This document shows positions 45,901-54,435 of a stretch of 64,000 nt of DNA, piece after piece. The position numbers and the translations under genes were made by a program. Within the stretch, counting starts at the first letter, position 1, and every line of letters starts with the position of its first letter. Origin of the DNA: Streptomyces sp. ISL-100 (GTDB lineage Bacteria > Actinomycetota > Actinomycetes > Streptomycetales > Streptomycetaceae); the NCBI RefSeq assembly GCF_018614615.1, contig NZ_JAGGOK010000016.1:1-64000 (forward strand). The letters run 5' to 3'. The notes below the pieces were generated by a model. It was given only the letters and a program-made list of their open reading frames with translations. It was not told where the DNA came from and did not search any database.

Positions 45901-46135
45901 ATGGTCGAGATCGAGACCGTCGAAGACGTCGACGCCGTCAGGACTAAGGACTTCACCCGCGTCGTCGAGCTGATCGACGAAATTTCCAGGCCGCCGGGGT
46001 ACGACCTCAGCGATCCGCAGATGCTCGAATACAACCTGTCGGAGCTGGGTCCCGAAGGTTGCGGGAGATTGCCGCCGCCCGGCTGCGCGCCTCGCCGCCG
46101 CATTGGAGTACATCCGCATCGTGCGGCCGAAGTAA
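45901..46135 (+). pseudogene. Small gene with disrupted 3' half
   Basis: Starts MVEIETVEDVDAVRTKDFTR, with GAAAGAAG upstream, and reads convincingly to LSELGPE at about 46056. Beyond that the frame loses coding character, while another frame reads ARLAAALEYIRIVRPK and stops at TAA 46133, looking like the natural C-terminus. One or two indels around 46055-46095 would restore a protein of about 78 residues. A GACGTG-N7-CACGTC repeat (45814-45832) lies in its promoter region. The function is unknown. Confidence 0.5.
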
Positions 46136-46251
46136 GGCGGGGGGACGTTCTGGCTCCAGTAGAGGCCACATCGCTGATCGCGCACCCAAAGGCCGCCGCC
46201 ACGCCCACGGGGGAAGGCGTGACGGCAGTGGCCCGGATGCTATCGGCCCAC

Positions 46252-46923
46252 TCAGCAGCCCTTTACGCCCCGGACGAGCAGCGTTCCTGTGCGCTTCCCC
46301 GCCGGGGGTTCGATCACCTCAGCCGTCACGTCGGTGAACCCGGCCTGTTTGAGCATCTCCGCCCATCGGGCGGGCTCGTAGTCCCAGCGCTTCACATACA
46401 GGGGTTCCGCGCCCTTCTCGGGCGGCTGCATCTGCGACGCCTGAGGGCCGTAGCAGCCCACGAGCGCCGGAGGGTTGTGGGAGAACGCGTAAACGCCGCC
46501 GGGCGTCAGGCGCTCGTGCACCAGCGGAAGCAAGTCGGCGGGGTCGGTAAACCAGGCGGCCCCGAACACGGAGCAGACGGCCGTGTACTGGTAGTCGTCG
46601 GCGGCGAGGAACTCCTCGGCTGTCTCCTGCCTGACGTCGAGGTGCGGCCAGCGTTCGCGCGTCCTGGCGATCTGTACTGGGGAGATGTCCACTCCGACCG
46701 CGTCGGCCCCGAGGGCGACGAGATGGGCGAGGTTCCCACCGCTGCCACATCCAAGGTCGAGGACAGGTGATCCGACGATGTTCCCGAGGATCTTCTCGTC
46801 GGGGCCGTGGTCGGGCCACTGCGTCCAGTTGAACCAGGTGGACGCTCCGGCCGCGTTCCTCTCGTTGCGGCCAGCCTTGGACGCCCCCCACACATCCCAC
46901 GCACCTGCGTCTTGCTCTCGCAC
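46252..46923 (-). CDS. Class I SAM-dependent methyltransferase
   Basis: A 223-residue methyltransferase. The SAM-binding motif is VLDLGCGSGGNLAHL, with the acidic motif VGVDISPVQIARTRERW and motif IV around YTAVCSVFGAAW. The N-terminal DVWGASKAGRNERNAAGAST and C-terminal YVKRWDYEPARWAEMLKQAG resemble small-molecule or peptide methyltransferases. GTG start. It is the last gene of a three-gene cargo operon (minus strand), 88 bp after the GRDP-like gene. The substrate is unknown. Confidence 0.85.
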   Translation of the reverse strand: MREQDAGAWDVWGASKAGRNERNAAGASTWFNWTQWPDHGPDEKILGNIVGSPVLDLGCGSGGNLAHLVALGADAVGVDISPVQIARTRERWPHLDVRQETAEEFLAADDYQYTAVCSVFGAAWFTDPADLLPLVHERLTPGGVYAFSHNPPALVGCYGPQASQMQPPEKGAEPLYVKRWDYEPARWAEMLKQAGFTDVTAEVIEPPAGKRTGTLLVRGVKGC

Positions 46924-47011
46924 CTGTCCCTCTGTCCTCGTTTGTCGTTACGTACGGGCAGGCCCGCCCACCGGATGGGACCGGGGGCGGGCCGCACCTC
47001 GCTTTTCCTGG

Positions 47012-47491
47012 CTACTGCTTCTTTCCGCCTACCGGGCTGTCGGTGCAGCCCTGGTGGCATTGCGAGCACTCGGCCGCTGCGGGCCACAGGTCCTCGTCCA
47101 CGTCCACGTCAAAGCCTGCCGCACCGACGGCCATCAGGGTGCGGTTTCGGATCGCCTCGGGCCCACCGGTCTCGGCCGCGTCAGGGACGCCAGGGTGGTG
47201 GTGCAGGAAGCGGCCCGCGTGCTGCTGGCAGAACTCGCTGTACGCCTGGGTGCGGAGGAGGAAGGCGTGCCAGCCCCAGTCGACCTGCTCGGAGGGGGAC
47301 AGCGGCTCGTCGGTCGTCGTTCCGGCGATCAGGAACGCGACGGTCTGGCCGATGATCCGCTCGGCCAGGACCCGGCTCGTTCCCGGGTGCGCCCTGATCA
47401 CGTCGGCGGTGAGGCCCTGCCAGACCTCCCGGGGCAGGAAGGCGCGGGGCTCGGTGCGGTGGATCGGGGGATGCTCAAGGGTGGTCGTCAC
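47012..47491 (-). CDS. GRDP-like (glycine-rich-domain-containing-like) protein
   Basis: A 159-residue protein with the motif VDWGWHAFLLRTQAYSEFC near residue 90, which matches the bacterial GRDP-like family (named from plant proteins, no known biochemical role). The GRFLHHHPGVPDA segment and the tail AECSQCHQGCTDSPVGG carry His and Cys residues that could bind metal. The GTG start overlaps the stop of the upstream small gene by 17 bp, so the two are coupled. Position suggests action together with the methyltransferase. Confidence 0.72.
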   Translation of the reverse strand: MTTTLEHPPIHRTEPRAFLPREVWQGLTADVIRAHPGTSRVLAERIIGQTVAFLIAGTTTDEPLSPSEQVDWGWHAFLLRTQAYSEFCQQHAGRFLHHHPGVPDAAETGGPEAIRNRTLMAVGAAGFDVDVDEDLWPAAAECSQCHQGCTDSPVGGKKQ

Positions 47492-47663
47492 CTGGTTGTC
47501 CCTTTCCGGTTGCAGCGGGGCGCTGCGAACGGCAGCGCGGGCATATGCAGATCGGCATGACGTTCGTAGTGGGAGGCGGGCCGCCTTCCCCCTCGTAGAG
47601 GGTTCGGTGTGCGGTACGCGTCCCGTCGGCTCTCACCGTGTAGGCGTCGATGCGGATCGGCAT
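47475..47663 (-). CDS. Small Cys-motif peptide
   Basis: A 62-residue protein starting MPIRIDAYTVRADGTRTAHR, with CICPRC near residue 39 and a Pro/Gly-rich end. It is the first gene of the cargo operon and overlaps the next gene by 17 bp. The single CxCxxC cluster could coordinate metal or be modified. It could be a small regulatory protein or, speculatively, a substrate of the downstream methyltransferase. No family recognised. Confidence 0.6.
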   Translation of the reverse strand: MPIRIDAYTVRADGTRTAHRTLYEGEGGPPPTTNVMPICICPRCRSQRPAATGKGQPGDDHP

Positions 47664-47710
47664 GACCTCATCGTCGGCGTCGAGGCCTGGTCATCGCGGC
47701 GGCACGGAAG

Positions 47711-47751
47711 GCGTCATTTGGGCGTCACTCGGAGGCGTCAATTCGGTGTCA
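47711..47751. promoter_or_regulatory. Four GCGTCA-type boxes in a divergent promoter
   Basis: GCGTCA at 47711-47716, 47722-47727 and 47735-47740 and GTGTCA at 47746-47751, spaced 11, 13 and 11 bp, i.e. about one helical turn each. They lie between the cargo operon and the XRE regulator gene and are the likely operator of that regulator. Confidence 0.6.
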
Positions 47752-47782
47752 TTAGACGCTGGTTGGGGCTACCGTCGAAGCC

Positions 47783-48559
47783 ATGACGACAGCCGCGACC
47801 GCACCCAACGATGTCCTGCGGGCCGTACGGATCGGCCTGCGCATGTCCCAGGACGACTTAGCGAAGGCGCTGCGCCGTGCAGGCGAGGACCTGGACGAAC
47901 CCAACGACGCGTCCAAGCGTCTTGTGCAGCGCTGGGAGGCCGGCACCAGCCGTGCCCCGCGCCCGGTCTACGCCCGCGCGCTCCAACACGTCACCGGCCG
48001 CCCGGTCGAATCCCTCGGATTCACCCCGCCCGTACCGCAGGCCCGAGTCCACCCCGATCCGCAAGGAGGTCACGACATGGACCCCGGACCCGAAGGCATC
48101 CAGGCCGCCACGGCGACCACGCAGCCACCGCCGCCGGACGTGAACTACTCGGGCATCTGGCTCTCCCGGTATGAGTTCTACTCGTCCTCCCGAGACGAGA
48201 CCTACGACGGGCAGCACTACGTCGTGTTGCTCCAGCACGGGAACCGGCTGACCGGCCAGAGCCTCCCCGGCGGCTCCTCCAACCCGGACAGCCCGCTCAC
48301 CCTGGACCTGACCGTGGACCGCAGTGTTGTCACCGGGTCATGGATCGAGCAGACGGCCGCCGACGGCTACTACAACGGAGCTCGCTACCACGGTGCGATC
48401 CAGATGCTGGTAGAGCCGACCGGCCGTCGCATGGCAGGCAAGTGGGTGGGCTTCGGCAAGGACTTCGACGTCAACACCGGCCCGTGGGAGCTGCGGCTGA
48501 TCGACACCTCTACCTCGAAGGCAACACTTCAGCAGTACAGCCGACCGCCGGAGGGGTAG
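47783..48559 (+). CDS. XRE-type regulator fused to a beta-rich sensor-like domain
   Basis: A 258-residue protein. Residues 1-75 form an XRE helix-turn-helix (RIGLRMSQDDLAKALRRAGE then RLVQRWEAGTSRAPRPVYAR). After a Pro-rich linker, residues about 118-250 form a beta-strand-rich domain (NYSGIWLSRYEFYSSSRDE; GNRLTGQSLPGG; GRRMAGKWVGFGKDFDVNTG) that resembles a lipocalin-like barrel. A TACCGT hexamer 7 bp before the ATG suggests a leaderless transcript. It faces the cargo operon across four GCGTCA boxes and is its likely regulator. Confidence 0.8.
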   Translation: MTTAATAPNDVLRAVRIGLRMSQDDLAKALRRAGEDLDEPNDASKRLVQRWEAGTSRAPRPVYARALQHVTGRPVESLGFTPPVPQARVHPDPQGGHDMDPGPEGIQAATATTQPPPPDVNYSGIWLSRYEFYSSSRDETYDGQHYVVLLQHGNRLTGQSLPGGSSNPDSPLTLDLTVDRSVVTGSWIEQTAADGYYNGARYHGAIQMLVEPTGRRMAGKWVGFGKDFDVNTGPWELRLIDTSTSKATLQQYSRPPEG

Positions 48560-48757
48560 GGGAGGTCGCGTCATCGTGAACCCAGTCCTCCTGGACGACG
48601 CTGACAGCATCGCCCCACGCATCTGCGGACCTGGAAGTCGCTCCGGACCGAGGCACACCGTGTGATTTGTCAGGCACGACGGAGCCTGAGAGTGGGTTGC
48701 AGGCTGTGTTGCACGATCTTCCAGTTGGCGGGCAGGACAGACCGTGGGGCGCGTGTC
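48560..48757. other. Non-coding spacer before the integrase remnant
   Basis: About 200 bp with no supported gene. It probably includes eroded upstream sequence of the integrase, but no readable homology was found. Confidence 0.35.
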
Positions 48758-49074
48758 GGGGGGCTGATCACCCTTGCTGCGGGCAGTGGTCTCCAGCCGA
48801 GCGAGCTGCTGGGGCTTCAGGTCCGACACGTGGATATCCTGCGCCGGACGGGCCCGGCTCCACGATCTTCGCCATACGTACGCGAGCGTGCTCATTGCGC
48901 ACGGCAAGGTCCGAAGACGGTTGCCGCCTGGCTGGGGACACCGTGGCCGTCACCATGAGCGTGTACGCGCACCTGTTCCCGGATGATGAGGAAGACACCA
49001 GGGCCGCCGTCGAGGATTTCCTCGGCAGTAGTGCCCTCTCCGTGCCCTCTGGCCGGGTTCCGGACGCTGCGTAG
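48758..49074 (+). pseudogene. Tyrosine recombinase/integrase remnant
   Basis: Three frames together spell the C-terminal half of a phage-type integrase: LITLAAGSGLQPSELLGLQV in one frame, LHDLRHTYASVLIAHGK in a second, KTVAAWLG back in the first, and MSVYAHLFPDDEEDTRAAVE in a third, ending at the TAG at 49074. Compared with intact family members, about 90 residues are missing between the first two blocks, and the Arg expected in GLRxGE is Gln. The gene cannot make an active recombinase. It lies 30 bp from the right direct repeat, the usual place for int beside attP. Confidence 0.85.
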
Positions 49075-49103
49075 CAGGTCAGGAGGTAGACGTGGTCTGG
49101 GAC

Positions 49104-49125
49104 TCGGATGGTGAGACAAGGGGAA
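49104..49125. repeat. Right 22-bp direct repeat (probable att site)
   Basis: Identical to 45748-45769. It overlaps the region just upstream of the guaA -10 hexamer, so insertion would have kept the guaA promoter by restoring this sequence. Confidence 0.8.
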
Positions 49126-49139
49126 TGTCGCATCCCCGT

Positions 49140-49145
49140 TAGAAT
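49140..49145 (+). promoter_or_regulatory. Possible guaA -10 hexamer
   Basis: TAGAAT lies 40 bp before the guaA start; no good -35 is visible at 17-18 bp. Confidence 0.35.
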
Positions 49146-49184
49146 TGACAGTCCCGACACCCTTCACCGCCGGAAGGCCGCCCC

Positions 49185-50768
49185 GTGCCAGCAGTGCCCC
49201 CCGCCGCCCCCGACGCCGTCCTCGTTGTCGACTTCGGCGCGCAGTACGCCCAGCTCATCGCCCGCCGTGTCCGTGAGGCCCGGGTCTACAGCGAGATCGT
49301 CCCCAGCACCATGCCGGTGGCGGAGATGCTGGCCAAGAACCCCAAGGCGATCATCCTCTCCGGTGGTCCGTCCTCCGTGTACGCCGAGGGCGCCCCGACC
49401 CTCGACCGTGAGATCTTCGAGGCCGGTGTCCCGGTCTTCGGCATGTGCTACGGCTTCCAGCTGATGGCCACGACGCTCGGCGGCGCGGTCGACGACAACG
49501 GTGCGCGCGAGTACGGGCGTACCCCTCTCGCCGTCTCCAAGGCCGGCTCCACGCTCTTCGAGGGCACCCCCACCGAGCAGTCGGTGTGGATGTCGCACGG
49601 CGACGCCTGCTCGGCCGCGCCCGAGGGCTTCACCGTCACCGCGTCCACGGACGTCGTGCCGGTCGCCGCCTTCGAGAACGACGAGAAGAAGCTGTACGGC
49701 GTGCAGTACCACCCCGAGGTCATGCACTCCACGCACGGCCAGCAGGTCCTGGAGCACTTCCTCTACCGTGGCGCGGGCATCGAGCCCGACTGGACCACGC
49801 ACAACGTCGTCGAGGAGCAGATCGCCGCCATCCAGGCGCAGGTCGGCACCAAGCGCGCCATCTGCGGCCTGTCCGGCGGCGTGGACTCAGCGGTCGCGGC
49901 AGCGCTCGTACAGAAGGCCATCGGCGACCAGCTGACCTGCGTGTACGTCGACCACGGTCTGATGCGCAAGGGCGAGACCGAGCAGGTCGAGAAGGACTTC
50001 GTCGCGGCCACCGGCGTACAGCTGAAGGTCGTCGACGCGCAGGAGCGCTTCCTGAACGCGCTCGCCGGGGTCTCCGACCCCGAGGAGAAGCGGAAGATCA
50101 TCGGCCGCGAGTTCATCCGCGTCTTCGAGCAGGCCCAGGCGGAGATCGTCGCCGAGGCCGGCGCGGAGGGCGAGGACGTCGCGTTCCTCGTGCAGGGCAC
50201 GCTCTACCCGGACGTGGTCGAGTCCGGTGGCGGCACCGGCACCGCGAACATCAAGTCGCACCACAACGTGGGCGGCCTGCCCGACGACATCGAGTTCGAG
50301 CTCGTCGAGCCGCTGCGCCAGCTGTTCAAGGACGAGGTCCGGATGGTCGGCCAGGAGCTCGGCCTGCCGGAGGAGATCGTCCAGCGTCAGCCGTTCCCCG
50401 GCCCCGGCCTCGGTATCCGTATCGTCGGCGAGGTCACCAAGGAGCGTCTCGACCTGCTGCGCGAGGCCGACGCGATCGCCCGCGAGGAGCTGACGGCGGC
50501 CGGTCTCGACCGCGACATCTGGCAGTGCCCGGTCGTCCTGCTCGCGGACGTACGCTCCGTGGGCGTCCAGGGTGACGGCCGGACGTACGGCCACCCGATC
50601 GTGCTGCGCCCCGTCTCGTCCGAGGACGCGATGACGGCGGACTGGACGCGGATGCCGTACGACGTACTGGCGAAGATCTCGACCCGCATCACGAACGAGG
50701 TCGCGGACGTCAACCGCGTGGTGCTCGACGTGACGAGCAAGCCGCCGGGCACGATCGAGTGGGAGTAA
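49185..50768 (+). CDS. guaA: GMP synthase (glutamine-hydrolysing)
   Basis: Converts XMP to GMP. The 527-residue protein has a class I glutamine amidotransferase domain ([20 protein letters not shown]; nucleophile Cys in [11 protein letters not shown]; His-Glu in YHPEVMH) and a C-terminal ATP-pyrophosphatase domain ([17 protein letters not shown]-loop). It ends with the dimerisation domain, [20 protein letters not shown] start after GGAAGG. It completes the guanine pathway begun by guaB 22 kb upstream. Confidence 0.97.
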   Translation: MPAVPPAAPDAVLVVDFGAQYAQLIARRVREARVYSEIVPSTMPVAEMLAKNPKAIILSGGPSSVYAEGAPTLDREIFEAGVPVFGMCYGFQLMATTLGGAVDDNGAREYGRTPLAVSKAGSTLFEGTPTEQSVWMSHGDACSAAPEGFTVTASTDVVPVAAFENDEKKLYGVQYHPEVMHSTHGQQVLEHFLYRGAGIEPDWTTHNVVEEQIAAIQAQVGTKRAICGLSGGVDSAVAAALVQKAIGDQLTCVYVDHGLMRKGETEQVEKDFVAATGVQLKVVDAQERFLNALAGVSDPEEKRKIIGREFIRVFEQAQAEIVAEAGAEGEDVAFLVQGTLYPDVVESGGGTGTANIKSHHNVGGLPDDIEFELVEPLRQLFKDEVRMVGQELGLPEEIVQRQPFPGPGLGIRIVGEVTKERLDLLREADAIAREELTAAGLDRDIWQCPVVLLADVRSVGVQGDGRTYGHPIVLRPVSSEDAMTADWTRMPYDVLAKISTRITNEVADVNRVVLDVTSKPPGTIEWE

Positions 50769-50788
50769 CCCCCGCCGCCCCATAGGTC

Positions 50789-50834
50789 AACGCCGACGCC
50801 GTCGCTCATTCGTTTGGGCGGCGGCGTCGGCGTT
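50789..50834. terminator. guaA terminator
   Basis: Perfect 13-bp arms AACGCCGACGCCG and CGGCGTCGGCGTT flanking a 20-nt loop, 20 bp after the guaA stop. Confidence 0.8.
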
Positions 50835-50886
50835 CCCGGTGGGTACGCTGACTTTGCACGCGAGACTCCGTCGCATGGGAGCAATC

Positions 50887-51498
50887 ATGAGCGCCGCGCC
50901 CGAGTACGAACTGGACGAGCAGTACAACTATCCAGTACCCCCGGCGGGCGGCTGGACTGCGGACGATCTCGACCGGCTTCCGAACTTGCCCAGGCGTACT
51001 GAGCTGATCGACGGGAGCCTCGTCTTCTTGAGTCCGCAAACTACCTTCCACATGCGCACCATGCGTCTGTTGGAGAACGCTCTCCTGGATCAGGTTTCGG
51101 ACGAGCTCGACGTTTTTCGGGAGTTCAGCATCAAGCTGAACAAGCGAAACCGGCCTGAGCCGGACGTCCTCGTGGTTCCGATCGGAGCGGATACCGGCCC
51201 GAAGAGCACCTACCTCAAGCCCGAAGACGTCATCTTGGCTGTCGAGGTCGTCTCCGAGGACTCAGAAGAGCGCGACCGCGAGGTCAAGCCCCGGAAGTAT
51301 GCCGGGGCAGGCGTGCCGCACTACTGGCGCGTGGAAGAGAACGATGGCCTTCCTGTCGTGTACGTCTACGAGCTCGATCCGGCGCTCAAGGCCTACGTTC
51401 CAACGGGCATCCACCACAACAGGCTCAAGCTGACGGTCCCGTTCGACATCGATATCGATCTCACCGCGATCAACCGCCGTCGGCGTGGAGGCGACTGA
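50887..51498 (+). CDS. Uma2-family (DUF820) putative endonuclease
   Basis: A 203-residue protein of the restriction-endonuclease-like fold. The motif series LPRRTELIDGSLVFLSPQT, then PEPDVLVV and ILAVEVVSEDSEERDREVKP and RKYAGAGVPHYW, gives the PD-(D/E)xK-like pattern of Uma2 proteins. These are abundant and expanded in Streptomyces and cyanobacteria; their role is unknown. The ATG at 50887 has GGGAG 6 bp upstream. Confidence 0.88.
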   Translation: MSAAPEYELDEQYNYPVPPAGGWTADDLDRLPNLPRRTELIDGSLVFLSPQTTFHMRTMRLLENALLDQVSDELDVFREFSIKLNKRNRPEPDVLVVPIGADTGPKSTYLKPEDVILAVEVVSEDSEERDREVKPRKYAGAGVPHYWRVEENDGLPVVYVYELDPALKAYVPTGIHHNRLKLTVPFDIDIDLTAINRRRRGGD

Positions 51499-51547
51499 TA
51501 ACGCACGCCTCTGTTCAGCTCCTGTACCGCGCGGTAGCTTCCGGCCC

Positions 51548-52354
51548 ATGAGTGAGATACCCGCGCCCGTACCGGTTCCGGTTCCAGTTCCCGTCGAGCA
51601 GCTGGCCTTCGCGATGCCGCCCACCCACGCGACCGCCGCCGAGGAGCGCCAGTACCGGAAGGAACGGCTGGCCGCCGCGCTCAGGCTGTTCGGGCAGTAC
51701 GGGTACGAGGAAGGCGTCACGGGGCACATCACCGCGCGCGACCCGCAGCACGACGACTGCTACTGGGTGAATCCCTTCGGGCTCGCCTTCGCCGACATGA
51801 CCGTGAGCGACCTGGTCCTTGTCAACGGAGACGGGCAGGTCGTCGAGGGCGCCCGCCACGTCAACCAGGCGGCGTTCATGGTCCACGCACGGGTCCACCG
51901 GGCCAGGCCGGACGTCGTGGCCGTCGCCCACACCCACTCGGTCCACGGCCGTGCGCTGTCCGCGCTGGGCGAGCTGCTCGACCCGATCACCCAGGAAGCG
52001 TGCGCGTTCTACGAGGACCACGCGCTGTACGACGCGTACACGGGCGTCTCCGTCGACGAGGCGGAGGGGCGGTGGATCGCGGGCGCGCTCGGGCCGCACA
52101 AGGCCGTCATCCTGCGCAACCACGGGCTGCTGACCGTCGGGGACTCGGTGGACGCGGCCGCCTGGTGGTTCATCTCGATGGAGCGCTGCTGCCAGGTGCA
52201 GCTCGCCGCACGGGCGGCGGGACGGCCCGTACTGATCGACCACAAGGACGCGGTTGCCACGCGGGACCAGCTGGGCAGCGACCTCGTCGCGTGGATCAAC
52301 CACCAGCCGCTGTGGCGCCGGATCAGCCGCACCGAACCGGAGCTGTTCGCGTAG
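51548..52354 (+). CDS. Class II aldolase/adducin family protein
   Basis: A 268-residue cytosolic enzyme of the class II aldolase fold. It has GVTGHITARD, metal-binding AHTHSVHGRALSAL and RNHGLLTVG, the His ligands of the zinc site. The N-terminus carries a Pro-Val repeat (PAPVPVPVPVPVEQL) before the fold. It may act on a sugar phosphate or be a decarboxylase-like relative; the sequence does not tell. The ATG at 51548 follows a weak ribosome binding site, and it lies 49 bp after the Uma2 gene. Confidence 0.85.
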   Translation: MSEIPAPVPVPVPVPVEQLAFAMPPTHATAAEERQYRKERLAAALRLFGQYGYEEGVTGHITARDPQHDDCYWVNPFGLAFADMTVSDLVLVNGDGQVVEGARHVNQAAFMVHARVHRARPDVVAVAHTHSVHGRALSALGELLDPITQEACAFYEDHALYDAYTGVSVDEAEGRWIAGALGPHKAVILRNHGLLTVGDSVDAAAWWFISMERCCQVQLAARAAGRPVLIDHKDAVATRDQLGSDLVAWINHQPLWRRISRTEPELFA

Positions 52355-52454
52355 CACTCTTTCGGGTGGAGCGCGGGCGTCCCTCCGTACGGCAGAATTC
52401 CCCTACACCGGAGGGAAGTTCCCTTCAGCGGGTTCGAGAGGGCGGAAAGCTTCC

Positions 52455-53720
52455 GTGGCTGTGCAAGAGGCAAGACAGAGCACGCACAGTGGCGGTTGTA
52501 CGTGCGGCGACTGCCCGCACGGCGCCCGCGAGGGCCACCGCCGCGCCGTCGCCGCCTTCCTGGCCAAGCGCGACGGACTTGCCGCAGGTCAGGGGTTGCC
52601 CGCCGCCGTCGCGCACTCCGCGGGCGCCTCGCGCCAGTGGGTGTCGGACGAGCTGACGCAGTCGGCCCGCGCGGTCGCCGAGCGCAGCCGCGAGGCGGGC
52701 GAGGCGTGGCTCGCGATGGTGTGGCGCAGCACGCTGTTCGTGGTGTGGGGCGGGGTGATCGTGCTGCTGCTCGCGGAGGCTTTCACCGCCATCGGCGCCG
52801 GCTGGACCATGGCCCGCACCGCGGGATTGATCGCCGCGCTCGTCACCGCCGCCCTGCTGACCGGCGCGGCGCGCATGCACCGGGCGCGCGGCGGCCTCCT
52901 CGCGCCCCTCATCGGCGAGGACAACCGGCTGTCGACCTCGCGCGCGGTCGCCGCGAGCTGGGTGCTGCTCATCGTCTTCGCAGTGCTGGTGATCGCGATC
53001 CAGCTGGCGGGCGCCTCCGACCACGCCGACCGCGACGAGCTGATCGCGGGCCTCGAACTCGCCCGTGGCCTCGGCATGCTGACCGTGCTCGCGCTGACCT
53101 GCGCCATCGCCGTCGTGGTACGTCAGGTGGTGACCGTCCGGGTCCTCTCGCAACGTCTGCAGAAGGTACGGGCCGACCGCCCCCGCGCCGCCGACCTGCT
53201 CACGGACGACGCGGGCCGCGGCAACTTCGCCGACGTGCAGTACGTCCTGGTGAGCGCGGTCGCGGTGGTCTTCGCCGCCGTACGTCTCGCCCGGCGGCCC
53301 GAGCAGCTGCCCGATCTGCCGTGGGGCCTGGCCGTACTGGTGGCGGTCTCGGCGGCGACGTACTTCGCGGGGAAGTACGCGGAAGGTGGCCGTCCGGTGG
53401 TCCTGTCGGTGGTACGGGCCAGGGAGGCGGGCGATCTGGACGCGCCGATCCGTACCGGCGACGACATCGAGATCCGCGGTGCGGGCTTCGTACCGCCGGG
53501 CGCGGGGACCCCTGACCGGCTGGCCCGGATGGTCGTACGGATCGGGACAGTGCACGTCCATGTGCCGCTGATCCCGGTGCCGGGCGGCTTCGCCAACCCG
53601 ACGGACACGGTGCTGACCGTGCCCGTGCCGGTGGAGGTCGAGCCGGGCCGGGTGGATGTGCAGGTGGTGACGGCGGCGGGCGCGGAGACCGACCGGGTGA
53701 CGATCGACGTCACCGACTGA
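52455..53720 (+). CDS. Membrane protein with C-terminal IPT/TIG-like domain
   Basis: A 421-residue protein starting with GTG. The N-terminus has a Cys cluster (CTCGDC near residue 13). Five or six hydrophobic segments follow, including LFVVWGGVIVLLLAEAF and AASWVLLIVFAVLVIAIQLA. The last 90 residues (IRTGDDIEIRGAGFVPPGAG through DVQVVTAAGAETDRVTIDVT) look like an Ig-like IPT/TIG module. Topology puts the module after an even or odd number of helices that cannot be fixed by eye. The function is unknown. Confidence 0.75.
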   Translation: MAVQEARQSTHSGGCTCGDCPHGAREGHRRAVAAFLAKRDGLAAGQGLPAAVAHSAGASRQWVSDELTQSARAVAERSREAGEAWLAMVWRSTLFVVWGGVIVLLLAEAFTAIGAGWTMARTAGLIAALVTAALLTGAARMHRARGGLLAPLIGEDNRLSTSRAVAASWVLLIVFAVLVIAIQLAGASDHADRDELIAGLELARGLGMLTVLALTCAIAVVVRQVVTVRVLSQRLQKVRADRPRAADLLTDDAGRGNFADVQYVLVSAVAVVFAAVRLARRPEQLPDLPWGLAVLVAVSAATYFAGKYAEGGRPVVLSVVRAREAGDLDAPIRTGDDIEIRGAGFVPPGAGTPDRLARMVVRIGTVHVHVPLIPVPGGFANPTDTVLTVPVPVEVEPGRVDVQVVTAAGAETDRVTIDVTD

Positions 53721-53862
53721 GCGGCTGAGCCGCGTCTTGCGTCTACCTGCCGTTTGAGCCGGATCACCGCTGCATACGTATCCCTCTTCGAGGGGCGCGA
53801 GGGGACAATCGTGCCCGCGCCGTACGGGCGGCGCTGACTCTTCGGAGAGGCGGGACCAGACC

Positions 53863-54435
53863 ATGAGCCACGGGTATCGAACCGGCGGCAACGGCACCAT
53901 GGCGGGAACGGGCATGGGCGCGGGCAGAGGCATGGGCATGCGCATGGGCGACGGGCCGTACGGGCGCGGCGGCCTGCGGGCCACGGCGCGCCGCTACTCG
54001 CTCCTGCCCCTGCGCATCTTCCTCGGCGTCACCTTCATCTACGCAGGCCTGGACAAGCTGACGGACAGTCAGTTCATGTCCGCGAGCGGCACCGGCTCGG
54101 TCGGCGAGATGATGCGCGGCGTGCGCGACACCTCGGCCATCCCCGCCCTCGTGGACCTCGCGCTCAAGAACCCGGAGGGCTTCGGCTACGCCATCGGCTT
54201 CGGTGAACTCGCCGTCGGCATCGGCACGCTGATCGGACTGCTCGCGCGCCTCGCCGCGCTCGGCGGGGCGCTGATCTCGCTGAGCCTGTGGCTGACGGTG
54301 AGCTGGTCGTCCGACCCGTACTACTACGGGAACGACCTGATCTACCTCATGGCCTGGCTGCCGCTCGTGCTCGCGGGCGCCGCGTTCCTCTCCATCGACG
54401 CGGCCCTGGCGGCGCGCCGCCGGCGCACGCTGTAG
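53863..54435 (+). CDS. DoxX family membrane protein
   Basis: A 190-residue protein. A Gly/Met-rich head (MAGTGMGAGRGMGMRMGDG) precedes the DoxX fold: LPLRIFLGVTFIYAGLDKLT, then GFGYAIGFGELAVGIGTLIG and further hydrophobic helices to residue 180. DoxX relatives take part in redox or sulfur-compound metabolism. Its last 94 bp overlap, antisense, the small gene at 54342-54614. Confidence 0.88.
   Translation: MSHGYRTGGNGTMAGTGMGAGRGMGMRMGDGPYGRGGLRATARRYSLLPLRIFLGVTFIYAGLDKLTDSQFMSASGTGSVGEMMRGVRDTSAIPALVDLALKNPEGFGYAIGFGELAVGIGTLIGLLARLAALGGALISLSLWLTVSWSSDPYYYGNDLIYLMAWLPLVLAGAAFLSIDAALAARRRRTL

Larger units (their letters stand above)
45748..49125. mobile_element. Degenerate integrative element inserted between aroQ and guaA
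   Basis: A 3.38-kb segment bounded by perfect 22-bp direct repeats, with a frameshifted tyrosine-recombinase remnant next to the right repeat. The cargo comprises a broken small gene, a SAM methyltransferase, a GRDP-like protein, a Cys-motif peptide and an XRE-type regulator. There are no replication or transfer genes. The flanking genes aroQ and guaA are, from memory, neighbours in other Streptomyces. The integrase damage suggests the element is now fixed. Confidence 0.75.
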
